A stretch of DNA of 64,000 nucleotides from Streptomyces sp. NBC_00663 (GCF_036226885.1 NZ_CP109027.1:1426001-1490000); one strand, 5' to 3'; positions 17,427-26,201 are shown, counted from the first letter of the stretch. Notes: generated by a model from the sequence alone, not told the origin. Numbers and translations: made by a program.

Positions 17427-19216
17427 GCGGGTTCTCCTTCATCGTGTACGGCGGGCGCCCCGGAGGACACCCAGAAGCGGATGCTCTCGACGAGCACCAC
17501 GAGGGCGACGGCCACGGCCAGAGCCGTGAGCGCGACCTTGAACTGCGAGGCGGTGAGCACCGCGGCCAGGACGGCGACGAGCAGCGTCCGCCCCTCGTGC
17601 CCCCCGATGGCGCGCACCAGCCAGGCCGGGGACGCGCCGGCGTTGCCGCGGATGCGGTACACCGTGTCGTAGTGATGGTAGGCGACCGCCGCCACCAGCC
17701 CGAAAGCCGCAGGAAGGGCTCCGTTCACGTCCGCCTTGGCCGCCAGCACCAGGACGGTGCAGTACTCGGCCGCCCGGAAGAAGGGCGGAACCAGCCAGTC
17801 GAGGGCGCCCTTGAGGGGGCGGGCGACGGCTTCGGCCGACAGCAGGACGTAGAGCCCGGCGAGCAGCACGACGTACCAGGAGGAGCCCCAGGCCCAGGCG
17901 GCCAGGACCACGGCGACCGCGCCGGCGGCGGCGCTGAACGGGGCGGTCCCGCGGGCCGCACCGGGCAGGAAGCGTGCGACGCCCTCGGCCAGCGGCCCGC
18001 TGTCCGTGAGGTCGGCCAGCGCCTGCGCGGCCCGGTCCGTGCGCTTGGCCTTGCGCGTCAGCGACCGCAGCACCCGGCCCGCCGTGGTGTACGTCGCCGC
18101 GAACGCGCAGCCGATGAGCAGTGCGTAGAAGGTGATGCGAGGCGTGGTCAGCGCCGTGAGGACCGCGATCATCGCCCAGCGCTCACCGATCGGGAGCACG
18201 ATCATGCGCCGTACCCACACCGTCCAGCCGACGCTGTCGAGCTTGTCGGAGAGGGCGGCGGTGGGGCTGGTGTTGGCGGTGGCGTCGTGGTTGGCCTCGT
18301 TGAAGGAGAAGTCGACGACGTGCCGGCAGGTCTGGAGGATCATCGCGCCCAGCGCCAGCGCCCAGACGTCGTCGCCGCCCCTGGCGGCTCCCAGCGCCAG
18401 TCCGGCGTAGTAGGCGTACTCCTTGGCCCGGTCGAAGGTGGCGTCCAGCCAGGCGCCGAGCGTGGAGTACTGGAGGGAGTAGCGGGCGAGCTGGCCGTCG
18501 GTGCAGTCCAGGACGAAGGAGAAGATCAGCAGCAGACCGGCCGCGACGAACCCGGCCCGGGTGCCCGTCGCCGCGCAGCTCGCGGCGATCAGCGCGGTGA
18601 TGAGCGAGGCGGTGGTGACCTGGTTCGGGGTCAGCCCCCGGCGGGCGCACCAGCGGGCGATGTAGCGGGAGTACGGGCTGATGCAGTATGTGGTGAAGAA
18701 GCCGTCGCGGGACTTCACGGCCGACTTCAGGCGTACGGCTTCGTCGTCGACGGCGGCGACGGACTGCCGTGCCTCGTTGCGGGCCTGCGGGTCGGCCGGG
18801 ACCACGGCGACGAGGCTGCCGAGCTCGGGGTGGTGGACGCCGGCGTCGTCCGCGTCCAGCGCGGTGACGATCCGGTCGGCGAGGCTGTCCACGACGAGTG
18901 CCGTACCGCCGCCCGCGCTGTTCTCCCGGGCCATCGCGCGGGTCAGGGCCTGGCGGCCGGCCGGCTGGGCCGTGACGGCGCCGGGGATCGCGGCGAGCGG
19001 GAAGCGCGGGTCGGTCAGGCCGAGGCGCAGGGCGTGCAGATGGCCGACGAAACCGGCGTCGACGACGGCGACCCGCTGGTCACCGGGCACCTGGGCGAGC
19101 AGTGTCTCGGTCTCGGCGGCATCGGAGGCGGTCCGGACGTCGAAGCCGAGGGACCGCAGATCGCCCTCGATCGACGATCCGGGGACCGGCTGACCGGTGA
19201 GGATGGCGGTCGACAA
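17423..19216 (-). CDS. CDP-alcohol phosphatidyltransferase fused to N-terminal domain and DUF5941-like C-terminus
   Basis: The 597-residue multidomain membrane protein is the first gene of the envelope operon. Residues about 1-150 are a soluble domain with a Rossmann-like look and no intact nucleotidyltransferase signature. Residues about 170-400 hold a complete CDP-alcohol transferase motif, DCTDGQLAR, 8 residues, G-AWL-D-ATF-D, with all four aspartates. The C-terminal about 200 residues have several hydrophobic helices and match what I recall as DUF5941. The layout recalls di-myo-inositol-phosphate synthases, where a cytidylyltransferase domain precedes the transferase. It likely joins a CDP-activated alcohol to a polyol acceptor in the membrane; the product is unknown. 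Confidence 0.88.
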   Translation of the reverse strand: MSTAILTGQPVPGSSIEGDLRSLGFDVRTASDAAETETLLAQVPGDQRVAVVDAGFVGHLHALRLGLTDPRFPLAAIPGAVTAQPAGRQALTRAMARENSAGGGTALVVDSLADRIVTALDADDAGVHHPELGSLVAVVPADPQARNEARQSVAAVDDEAVRLKSAVKSRDGFFTTYCISPYSRYIARWCARRGLTPNQVTTASLITALIAASCAATGTRAGFVAAGLLLIFSFVLDCTDGQLARYSLQYSTLGAWLDATFDRAKEYAYYAGLALGAARGGDDVWALALGAMILQTCRHVVDFSFNEANHDATANTSPTAALSDKLDSVGWTVWVRRMIVLPIGERWAMIAVLTALTTPRITFYALLIGCAFAATYTTAGRVLRSLTRKAKRTDRAAQALADLTDSGPLAEGVARFLPGAARGTAPFSAAAGAVAVVLAAWAWGSSWYVVLLAGLYVLLSAEAVARPLKGALDWLVPPFFRAAEYCTVLVLAAKADVNGALPAAFGLVAAVAYHHYDTVYRIRGNAGASPAWLVRAIGGHEGRTLLVAVLAAVLTASQFKVALTALAVAVALVVLVESIRFWVSSGAPAVHDEGEPA

Positions 19217-19494
19217 CCGAACTCACTCCCTGGGTGCCGACGTCTGCACGCCGGCGAGTACACGGTGGGGGCGCCCCTTACCGGTGACGGCCGGGCGGCA
19301 TGTCGGCAGAGGCTATCGGATGCCGGGAAGCCCGCGTTCACCGCCCGTTCACGGGCCGATCCACGGCGGCTCCCCCGGCCTTTGCCGCGATCATCATGGG
19401 TGATCGCGGGCCTCGCCCACAAACCGCGTCCCGCGGGATCGGGCATCCGGGACAAAGCGTCGGCCGTCCTCGCCTCGGCATAGGGTGGGCGACC
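19217..19494. promoter_or_regulatory. Divergent intergenic region between the envelope operon and galE
   Basis: These 278 bases separate two divergent starts, so they should hold promoters for both. No gene is visible. I see a small inverted repeat (CCCGTTCACGGG) near 19350 but no confident promoter hexamers. Confidence 0.4.
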
Positions 19495-20460
19495 ATGACA
19501 TGGCTGATCACAGGCGGAGCGGGATACATAGGGGCCCATGTGGCGCGGGCCATGACGGAGGCCGGGGAGCGCGTCCTCGCGCTGGACGACCTGTCGGCCG
19601 GGGTTCCCGCGCGGCTGCCGGCGGACGTGCCGCTCGTGCGGGGGTCGTCGCTCGACGCCGGGCTGCTGAAGCGGGTGCTGGCCGAGCACGAGGTGACCGG
19701 CGTGCTGCACCTGGCCGCGCGCAAGCAGGTCGCCGAGTCGGTGGCGCAGCCGACGCGCTACTACCAGGAGAACGTCGGCGGTCTGGCGACGCTCCTTGAG
19801 GCGGTCGCCGAGGCCGGGGTCGGTCGGTTCGTGTTCTCCTCGTCGGCGGCCGTCTACGGCAATCCCGACGCGGGGCTGATCACGGAGGACACTCCGTGCG
19901 CCCCGGTGAACCCCTACGGCGAGACCAAGCTCACCGGGGAGTGGCTGGTCCGGGCGGCGGGACAGGCGCACGGGATCTCCACCGTGTGTCTGCGGTACTT
20001 CAACGTGGCGGGGGCCGCGGCCCCCGAGCTGGCGGACACGGGCGTCTTCAACATCGTGCCGATGGTCTTCGACCGGCTCACCCGCGACGAGGCCCCGCGG
20101 ATCTTCGGTGACGACTACCCGACGCCGGACGGCACCTGCGTCCGCGACTACATCCATGTCGCCGACCTGGCCGAGGCGCATCTCGCGGCGGCACGACGGG
20201 TCGGGGACCACGACGGTGACCTGACCGTCAACATCGGCCGCGGCGAAGGTGTCTCCGTTCGGGAGTTGGTCACGGTCATCGGCGAGGTCACCGGCGACCG
20301 CCGGGAGCCCGTCGTGGAGCCCCGGCGTCCCGGCGACGCCCCGGTCTCGGTCGCCTCGGCCGAGCTGGCCGCCCGGGAGCTCGGCTGGACCGCCCGGCGC
20401 GGGGTGCGGGAGATGATCGAGTCGGCGTGGGCCGGCTGGCGGCTGCACCACGGCCAGTGA
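19495..20460 (+). CDS. galE: UDP-glucose 4-epimerase (GalE)
   Basis: The 321-residue extended SDR enzyme interconverts UDP-glucose and UDP-galactose in the cytosol. The N-terminal NAD motif is TGGAGYIGAHV; the catalytic pair is SSSAAVYG and YGETK (Tyr-x3-Lys); CVRDYIHVADLAEAH is the typical GalE segment. The start at 19495 (MTWLITGGAG) is set by the Rossmann strand; a longer frame to 19300 has no support. It is divergent from the envelope polymer operon and could supply UDP-Gal for the GT2 enzyme, but this is only context. Confidence 0.95.
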   Translation: MTWLITGGAGYIGAHVARAMTEAGERVLALDDLSAGVPARLPADVPLVRGSSLDAGLLKRVLAEHEVTGVLHLAARKQVAESVAQPTRYYQENVGGLATLLEAVAEAGVGRFVFSSSAAVYGNPDAGLITEDTPCAPVNPYGETKLTGEWLVRAAGQAHGISTVCLRYFNVAGAAAPELADTGVFNIVPMVFDRLTRDEAPRIFGDDYPTPDGTCVRDYIHVADLAEAHLAAARRVGDHDGDLTVNIGRGEGVSVRELVTVIGEVTGDRREPVVEPRRPGDAPVSVASAELAARELGWTARRGVREMIESAWAGWRLHHGQ

Positions 20461-20470
20461 ACTGGGGCTG

Positions 20471-20505
20471 CCCTGACCTGCGATTCGTTTACGCAGGTCA
20501 GGGCA
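20471..20505 (+). terminator. galE terminator hairpin
   Basis: A perfect 13-bp stem (GCCCTGACCTGCG at 20471-20483 with its complement at 20493-20505) and a 9-base loop begin 10 bases after the galE stop. Confidence 0.85.
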
Positions 20506-20593
20506 CATGACAACGGTGTTCAGTGCCGCGTTGCCGGATACCCCCCACCCGTAGTTCACTGTGAAGCCGGGCAGATCACAGGAGGCGGCTTCC

Positions 20594-21529
20594 ATGGGGG
20601 CTGGGCACGATCACGGCCACGCGCACGCGCCGGCCGGCGGTACGGCGACCGCGGCGTACCGCGGCAGGCTGCGGGTGGCGTTGTCGATCACGCTCACCGT
20701 CATGGTGGTCGAGATCGTCGGCGGCATCCTCGCGGACTCCCTCGCACTGGTCGCGGACGCGGCGCACATGGCGACGGACGCGCTGGGCCTCGGCATGGCG
20801 CTGATGGCGATCCACTTCGCGAGCCTCCCGCCGAGCGGGACACGCACCTTCGGGTACGCCCGCGCCGAGATCCTCGCCGCCCTCGCCAACTGTCTGCTGC
20901 TGCTGGGCGTCGGCGGCTACGTCCTCTACGAGGCGATCCAGCGGTTCGTCACCCCGGTCCCCACCGAGGGCGGGCTGACCATCGTGTTCGGCGCGATCGG
21001 CCTGGTCGCGAACATGATCTCGCTGTCCCTGCTGATGCGGGGCCAGAAGCACAGCCTGAACGTCCGCGGCGCTTTCCTGGAGGTCGCGGCGGACGCCCTC
21101 GGCTCGGCCGCGGTGATCATCTCGGCGGTGGTGATCCTCACCACGGGCTGGCAGGCCGCCGACCCGATCGCCTCGCTCCTCATCGGCCTGATGATCGTGC
21201 CCCGCACCTGGAAGCTGCTGCGCGAGACCCTCGAGGTGCTCCTGGAGGCGGCGCCCAGGGACGTCGACATGGACGAGGTGCGGGCGCACATCCTGGCCCT
21301 GGACGGCGTCGAGGACGTCCATGACCTGCACGCCTGGACCATCACCTCCGGGATGCCGGTGCTCTCCGCGCACGTGGTGGTGGGCTCCGAGGCCCTGAAC
21401 GCGATCGGGCACGAGAAGATGCTCCACGAGCTCCAGGGCTGCCTGGGCGACCACTTCGACGTGGAGCACTGCACCTTCCAGCTGGAGCCGGGCGGGCACG
21501 CGGAGCACGAGGCCCGGCTGTGCCACTGA
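20594..21529 (+). CDS. Cation diffusion facilitator (CzcD/ZitB-type) metal efflux protein
   Basis: The 311-residue protein has a His-rich N-terminus (GHDHGHAHAP), six hydrophobic segments and the paired metal-site motifs LADSLALVADAAHMATDALG in TM2 and VAADALGSAAVII in TM5. The C-terminal about 90 residues form the cytoplasmic domain (DVDMDEVRAHILALDGVEDVHDLHAWTI). The family exchanges Zn2+, Co2+ or Cd2+ for protons at the plasma membrane. The ATG at 20594 has AGGAGG upstream. There is no adjacent metal regulator, so regulation is not evident. Confidence 0.95.
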   Translation: MGAGHDHGHAHAPAGGTATAAYRGRLRVALSITLTVMVVEIVGGILADSLALVADAAHMATDALGLGMALMAIHFASLPPSGTRTFGYARAEILAALANCLLLLGVGGYVLYEAIQRFVTPVPTEGGLTIVFGAIGLVANMISLSLLMRGQKHSLNVRGAFLEVAADALGSAAVIISAVVILTTGWQAADPIASLLIGLMIVPRTWKLLRETLEVLLEAAPRDVDMDEVRAHILALDGVEDVHDLHAWTITSGMPVLSAHVVVGSEALNAIGHEKMLHELQGCLGDHFDVEHCTFQLEPGGHAEHEARLCH

Positions 21530-21718
21530 GAGTCCGGTACGTCCACTAAATCCTCCCTGGGGCGGAATGCAGCGATCCGGCGCGAGGCGGCGTCCTCAAC
21601 CTCACAGTGCGCCACCCCGGACGGTTCCCCGTCCGCCGCGCCGGGCACGATCAACGGCCGGGAGTGTCGTATCCGTACGGCACACTTGGGGCGCGTAAGA
21701 CCGATGCGAAGGATGGGT

Positions 21719-22312
21719 ATGCCGATCACACCTGCCACCGCGACGCACAGCTCGTCGAACGGCACCGCTGACCCGATTCTGCTGGAACTGGTCGACGAGG
21801 ACGGCGTCACGATCGGCACCGCGGAGAAGCTCGCCGCCCATCAGCCACCCGGGCAGCTGCACCGCGCCTTCTCGGTGTTCCTCTTCGACGAGCAGGGCCG
21901 TCTGCTGCTCCAGCAGCGGGCGCTGGGCAAGTACCACTCCCCCGGTGTGTGGTCCAACACCTGCTGCGGCCACCCCTACCCGGGCGAGGCGCCCTTCGCG
22001 GCGGCGGCCCGGCGGACGTACGAGGAGCTGGGCGCGTCCCCGTCGCTCCTCGCGGAGGCGGGGACCGTGCGCTACAACCACCCGGACCCGGAGTCTGGCC
22101 TGGTGGAGCAGGAGTACAACCACCTCTTCGTCGGGATGGTGCAGGCGCCGCTGCGGCCGGACGCGGAGGAGGTCGGCGCGACGGCCTTCGTGACCCCGGC
22201 CGAGCTCGCCGAGCGCCACGCGCGCGACACCTTCTCGGCTTGGTTCATGACGGTCCTGGACGCGGCCCGCCCGGCGGTCCGGGAACTGACCGGCCCGGGC
22301 GTCGGCTGGTAG
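21719..22312 (+). CDS. idi: Isopentenyl-diphosphate delta-isomerase type I
   Basis: The 197-residue Nudix-fold enzyme interconverts IPP and DMAPP. The catalytic Cys lies in SNTCCGHPYPGE and the acidic motif in RRTYEELG; the N-terminal HRAFSVFLFDEQGRLLLQQRA binds substrate. The ATG at 21719 (MPITPATATHS) has GAAGGA upstream; an in-frame ATG at 21686 has none. It is separated from the hopanoid genes by the envelope operon but serves the same precursor pool. The 189 bases upstream (21530-21718) hold its promoter; nothing specific is recognisable. Confidence 0.95.
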   Translation: MPITPATATHSSSNGTADPILLELVDEDGVTIGTAEKLAAHQPPGQLHRAFSVFLFDEQGRLLLQQRALGKYHSPGVWSNTCCGHPYPGEAPFAAAARRTYEELGASPSLLAEAGTVRYNHPDPESGLVEQEYNHLFVGMVQAPLRPDAEEVGATAFVTPAELAERHARDTFSAWFMTVLDAARPAVRELTGPGVGW

Positions 22313-22319
22313 CAGGGCG

Positions 22320-22808
22320 CTAGAGCACAGGCATCGAAGCGAGCGGCAGGGCGGCCCAGATCACCTTGCCGCCGTTCGCCGTGTGTTCGACGTCGCAGAC
22401 GCCGCCCGCCTCGCGCGTGACCTCCCGCACCAGCAGCAGCCCGCGGCCACCGGTCTGTCCGTGGTCGGCCTCCAGGGCGGTCGGCCGGTAGGGGTGGTTG
22501 TCCTCGACGGACACCCGCACCCACTCGGCGCCGACGGCGACCTCCACGGCGAGCATCGGCGACAGCAGGGCCGCGTGCCGCACCGCGTTGGTGACTAGCT
22601 CGGAGACGATCAGCAGGAGCCCCTGCACGAGATCGTCCGAGACCGGTACTCCCTGCCGCAGCAGCAGGTCCCGTACGGCGTGCCGCGCCTGCGGGACCGA
22701 GGCGTCCACGGCGGGGGCGGTGAACCGCCAGACGCCCTCGTAAGGCAGCGGGTCCGGGTCCGTGCCGCCTGGTGGACGTGGGCCTGACCCACGCCCGCGG
22801 TTCTCCAT
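22320..22808 (-). CDS. RsbW-like ATP-binding (anti-sigma/HATPase) protein
   Basis: The about 162-residue single-domain GHKL ATPase is of the kind abundant in Streptomyces. The N box is LIVSELVTNAVRHA and the G1 region VRVSVEDNHPYRP, followed by GGRGLLLVREVT (G2). Such proteins bind and phosphorylate anti-anti-sigma factors or inhibit sigma-B-type factors, but no partner gene is adjacent. The start at 22808 is a choice: upstream in-frame starts to 22922 exist, and the N-terminal region is proline- and glycine-rich. The target is unknown. Confidence 0.85.
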   Translation of the reverse strand: MENRGRGSGPRPPGGTDPDPLPYEGVWRFTAPAVDASVPQARHAVRDLLLRQGVPVSDDLVQGLLLIVSELVTNAVRHAALLSPMLAVEVAVGAEWVRVSVEDNHPYRPTALEADHGQTGGRGLLLVREVTREAGGVCDVEHTANGGKVIWAALPLASMPVL

Positions 22809-22982
22809 CGTCCGGTCGCCACCCTCGCGCTCGATTGTCACCACACGACGAGTGTTGGTAACGCGTCGCTCCGCTCCGGATGACTGAACAGAAGTCAGCG
22901 AATATCGAGCGTTTGTGATCACCGGCGGCGGCCACCGTCCCGTGCAGGACCGTTTCTGTCCGGGTGGTGCCGCGTTCGCGAA

Positions 22983-23636
22983 CTATTCGGGTTGTACGGG
23001 TTTGGTGGGCGCCTCGCCCGATTCGCTCCGTGTGTCGTCCTCGGCGGCGAGCCGGTCGGAGACCATGCCGACGATGCGCCGGCCGCCGTAGCCGGTGGCG
23101 ATCAGACCGAGGCCGTCGAAGAGCAGCGCGAGCGAGAAGAAGCAGCCGATGACGTACTTGCTGCTGCTCGGCCAGGAGGCCAGCACGAGGATGCCGAGGA
23201 GCAGACCGAAGGCGCCCTGCACCAGCGTCCAGCCGAACTGCGGCCCCCGCACCACCAGGCTGCCGGCCAGCCGGAACACCCCACCGGTGAGGAAGAGCAG
23301 CGCGGCGAACATGGTCAGCGCCGCGGCCGCGGCCTCGGGCCGGCTGATGACGACCACGCCGGCCGCGATGTTCAGGGCGGCGACGACCACGCCGAGCCAG
23401 AAGAAGTTGGTGCCGCGCGCCTGGATCGCGTGCAGCAGGCCCACGACGCCGCCGATGAGCAGCAGCCAGCCGAACAGGATCATCGAGGTGAGCGTGGCCA
23501 CCCCGGTGTAGATCAGCCCCACGAGTCCCGCGAGGACCAGGATCACGCCGAGTGCGGCCAGCCAGCCGAAGCCCCGGCTCAGCTTCGCGGTCTCGTCCGT
23601 GCGCCTGCCGGCGTTGCCCTTGCCGTCCCTGGCCAT
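22983..23636 (-). CDS. HdeD/DUF308-family membrane protein
   Basis: The 217-residue protein has six or more hydrophobic segments, including GFGWLAALGVILVLAGLVGLIYTG and LLIGGVVGLLHAIQARG, an arrangement typical of the HdeD acid-resistance membrane family. The start at 23636 (MARDGKGN) has GAGGAGGTG upstream. The C-terminus is acidic and cytosolic (AAEDDTRSESGEAP). It is monocistronic between convergent and divergent neighbours. Its role is probably a small membrane stress protein; the family has no defined biochemical activity in actinobacteria. Confidence 0.88.
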   Translation of the reverse strand: MARDGKGNAGRRTDETAKLSRGFGWLAALGVILVLAGLVGLIYTGVATLTSMILFGWLLLIGGVVGLLHAIQARGTNFFWLGVVVAALNIAAGVVVISRPEAAAAALTMFAALLFLTGGVFRLAGSLVVRGPQFGWTLVQGAFGLLLGILVLASWPSSSKYVIGCFFSLALLFDGLGLIATGYGGRRIVGMVSDRLAAEDDTRSESGEAPTKPVQPE

Positions 23637-23702
23637 CGGCACCTCCTCGCGCGGGAGCCCCTCCCCGATCGTACGGTCGGCGGGTCCGGTTAGCATCCGG
23701 CC

Positions 23703-24452
23703 ATGGAGCCCCAGTTGCAGCACGGCGTGACCGACTCGGTCGCCACCGTCGTCATCCACCACCCGGCCAAGCGCAACGCCATGACGGCCGCGATGTGGCG
23801 GTCGCTGCCGCCGCTGCTCGACACGCTGGCCGCCGATCCGGACGTACGGGCGCTGGTGCTGACCGGCGAGGGCGGCACGTTCTGCGCCGGAGCCGACATC
23901 TCCACGCTGCGCGGGTCACCGGAGGAGGCGCAGGGCCTTGCGGTCGCCGCCGAGGAGGCGCTCGCCGCTTTCCCGAAGCCGACGGTGGCCGCGATCCGGG
24001 GGCACTGCGTGGGCGGCGGCTCCCAGCTCGCGGCGGCCTGCGATCTGCGGTTCGCGGAGCAGGGCTCTCTGTTCGGGGTGACACCGGCGAAGCTGGGGAT
24101 CGTGTATCCGGCGTCCTCCACACGGCGGTTGGTGGCGCTGGTGGGGCCGTCCGCCGCCAAGTACCTGCTGTTCTCGGGCGAGTTGATCGACGCGGAGCGG
24201 GCGCTGCGCACCGGCCTCGTGGACGAGGTGCTGCCGGAGGGCGAACTGGACAAGCGGGTCGCCGAGTTCACCCGGATCCTGGTGTCCCGCTCGCAGTTGA
24301 CGCAGGCGGCGGCGAAGGAGTTCGCGGGCGGGCTGACGGACCGGGACGGTCACTGGACCGAGCAGGCGCGCGGCAGCGGCGACACCGCGGAGGGCGTCGC
24401 CGCGTTCCTGGAGCGCAGGCAGCCGCGCTTCACCTGGACCACGTCCGGTTGA
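23703..24452 (+). CDS. Enoyl-CoA hydratase/isomerase family protein
   Basis: The 249-residue crotonase-fold protein has the first oxyanion-hole segment GEGGTFCAGADISTL near residue 60 and the second VGGGSQLAAACDLRFAEQGSLFG near residue 105. At the usual hydratase Glu position after FAEQGS the residues are consistent with a hydratase or isomerase, but I cannot define the substrate. It is transcribed from a short divergent region with the HdeD-like gene. It may act in acyl-CoA breakdown, like the set at 45616-51492, but is not linked to it. Confidence 0.9.
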   Translation: MEPQLQHGVTDSVATVVIHHPAKRNAMTAAMWRSLPPLLDTLAADPDVRALVLTGEGGTFCAGADISTLRGSPEEAQGLAVAAEEALAAFPKPTVAAIRGHCVGGGSQLAAACDLRFAEQGSLFGVTPAKLGIVYPASSTRRLVALVGPSAAKYLLFSGELIDAERALRTGLVDEVLPEGELDKRVAEFTRILVSRSQLTQAAAKEFAGGLTDRDGHWTEQARGSGDTAEGVAAFLERRQPRFTWTTSG

Positions 24453-24472
24453 GCCCCGCGTCAGGACGGGAC

Positions 24473-25108
24473 CTACGTCAGGAGGAAGCGGCTCCTGGTG
24501 CGGAACTCCTCGACGAGGTGGGCCGGGGCCTTCTCCGGTGAGCCGGCGTCGTAGGGCGGCTGCGGGTCGTACTCGGTCAACAGCTGTACGGCCTGGGCGT
24601 GTTCGTCGCCGGCGAGCCGGCCGAGCAGGGTGAGCCCCATGTCGATGCCGGAGGAGACGCCGGCCGCGGTGACGTACTTGCCGTCGAAGACGACCCGCTC
24701 CCCGGTCGGCTCGGCGCCGAACTGCTTCAGGAAGTCCAGGGCCAGCCAGTGGGAGGTCGCGCGCCGGCCCTCCAGCAATCCGGCGGCGGCCAGCAGCAGG
24801 GACCCGGTGCACACGGACGTCGTCCAGGTGCTGGTGGCGTCGGCGGCGCGGAGCCAGTCGAGCAGCACCGGGTTCTCCATCTGCGGGGTCTGCCCGGGCC
24901 CTCCGGGCACGACGACGATGTCCGGGTTCGGCACCTCGGCGAGGGTCTTGTCGGCGGTGATGGCGAGGTTCCCGGTGTCGGTGCGGTGCGGGCCGGTGCG
25001 CTCGGCGACGAAGACGGTCTCCGCGTCGGGGAGGCGGCCGAGGGTCTCGTAGGGTCCGACCGCGTCGAGGGCGGTGAAGCGGTCGAAGAGGAGGATGGCG
25101 ATCTGCAC
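24473..25108 (-). CDS. DJ-1/PfpI family protein (isonitrile hydratase-like)
   Basis: The 211-residue glutamine-amidotransferase-fold protein has the nucleophile elbow TTSVCTGSLLLAAAG with the catalytic Cys near residue 100, and IVVVPGGPGQTP near residue 65. The GTG start at 25108 begins directly at the first strand (VQIAILLFDRF), and GAAGGG lies about 12 bases upstream. It follows the GlxA-type regulator with only 16 bases between, so the two are an operon. Members include isonitrile hydratases and chaperone-like proteins; the context does not choose between them. Confidence 0.9.
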   Translation of the reverse strand: MQIAILLFDRFTALDAVGPYETLGRLPDAETVFVAERTGPHRTDTGNLAITADKTLAEVPNPDIVVVPGGPGQTPQMENPVLLDWLRAADATSTWTTSVCTGSLLLAAAGLLEGRRATSHWLALDFLKQFGAEPTGERVVFDGKYVTAAGVSSGIDMGLTLLGRLAGDEHAQAVQLLTEYDPQPPYDAGSPEKAPAHLVEEFRTRSRFLLT

Positions 25109-25124
25109 GGTCGGTGTGGTCCCT

Positions 25125-26084
25125 TCAGTGGGCCGGTACCGGGTGGAACCGGCGGCGGTACTCGGCCGGTGAGGCGCCGAGTGTTCTGACGAAGGCGCGG
25201 CGCATGGCCTCGGGGGTGCCGTAGCCGCTGGCCCGGGAGATCTCCTCGACGCCGTCGGTGGAGTCCTCCAGCAGGCGCCGGGCGTGTTCGAGACGGACCC
25301 GGTCGACATAGCGGCCGGGGGTCGTGCCGGTCTCGGCCTGGAAGGCGCGGGCGAAGTGGCGCGGGGAGAGCCGGGCGCGGGCGGCGAGGGACTCGACGGT
25401 GAGGTCGGCGCCCGGGTGCTCGCTGATCCACCGCTGGACCTCGCGCAGCGGCTCGCGCCGCGCCGTCTGCACAGCCAACTGGGCGCTGAACTGGGCCTGG
25501 TTGCCGGGCCTGCGGAGGAAGACGACCAGATAGCGGGCGATCGTCAGCGCCACGTCCCGGTCCAGGTCCTCCTCGACCAGTGCGAGGGCGAGGTCGATGC
25601 CCGAGGTGACGCCGGCGGAGGTGGCGACGCTGCCGTCCCGGATGTAGATCGGGTCGGGCTCGACGTCGACGGCGGGGTGATCGCGGGCGAGCGTGTCGCT
25701 GTACGCCCAGTGGGTCGTGACGCGGTGGCCGTCCAGGAGGCCCGCCTCGGCGAGCAGGATCGCCCCGGTGCACACCGAGACCAGCCGCTCGGCCCGCGGC
25801 CCGTTCGCGCGCAGCCAGTCGGTCAGGAGCGGGTCGGGGCGGCGGGTCCCCTGCCCGCCCGGGACGAGCAGGGTGTGCGGGGCGGGCGCGTCGGGCAGGG
25901 CCAGATCCGGTACGACGGTCAGGCCGCTGGAGGTGCGCACGGGGGCGCCGTCCAGGGAGGCGGTACGGATGCGGTAGGTGCCCGGCGTGTGCGTCTCGGC
26001 CCCGGCGAACACCTCCAGGGGGCCGGTGACATCGAGGCTCTGCACGTCGTCGAAGAGGACGACGAGGACGGTTCGCTGCGTCAT
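25125..26084 (-). CDS. GlxA-family transcriptional regulator (DJ-1-like domain plus AraC HTH)
   Basis: The 319-residue regulator has an N-terminal DJ-1/PfpI-like sensor domain (residues 1-190, VLVVLFDDVQSLDVTGPLEVF and VSVCTGAILLAEAGLL with the Cys retained) and a C-terminal AraC-type pair of helix-turn-helix motifs (LSPRHFARAFQAETG and EISRASGYGTPEAMRRAF). It probably controls the downstream DJ-1/PfpI gene and may also read the divergent region. The ATG at 26084 starts at the first strand; the longer frame to 26171 is not supported. Confidence 0.93.
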   Translation of the reverse strand: MTQRTVLVVLFDDVQSLDVTGPLEVFAGAETHTPGTYRIRTASLDGAPVRTSSGLTVVPDLALPDAPAPHTLLVPGGQGTRRPDPLLTDWLRANGPRAERLVSVCTGAILLAEAGLLDGHRVTTHWAYSDTLARDHPAVDVEPDPIYIRDGSVATSAGVTSGIDLALALVEEDLDRDVALTIARYLVVFLRRPGNQAQFSAQLAVQTARREPLREVQRWISEHPGADLTVESLAARARLSPRHFARAFQAETGTTPGRYVDRVRLEHARRLLEDSTDGVEEISRASGYGTPEAMRRAFVRTLGASPAEYRRRFHPVPAH

Positions 26085-26185
26085 GTCGTCGATTCTTCGC
26101 GGCCCGCGATATGGCCGCAATGACGAGCACCCCACCTTTCCTGCCACGGTCCGCCGCACAGAGGCCGCCACCCCAATGGGCTACG

Positions 26186-26201
26186 TACCAAGCGGTTGGT
26201 A
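26186..26201. promoter_or_regulatory. Perfect palindrome TACCAA-GCGG-TTGGTA, candidate operator
   Basis: A perfect 6-4-6 inverted repeat ends 11 bases before the ATG at 26213 and overlaps a possible -10 element (TTGGTAAC). This position fits repressor binding, most like a TetR- or MarR-type site. It also lies 102 bases upstream of the divergent GlxA-type gene. Confidence 0.6.
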
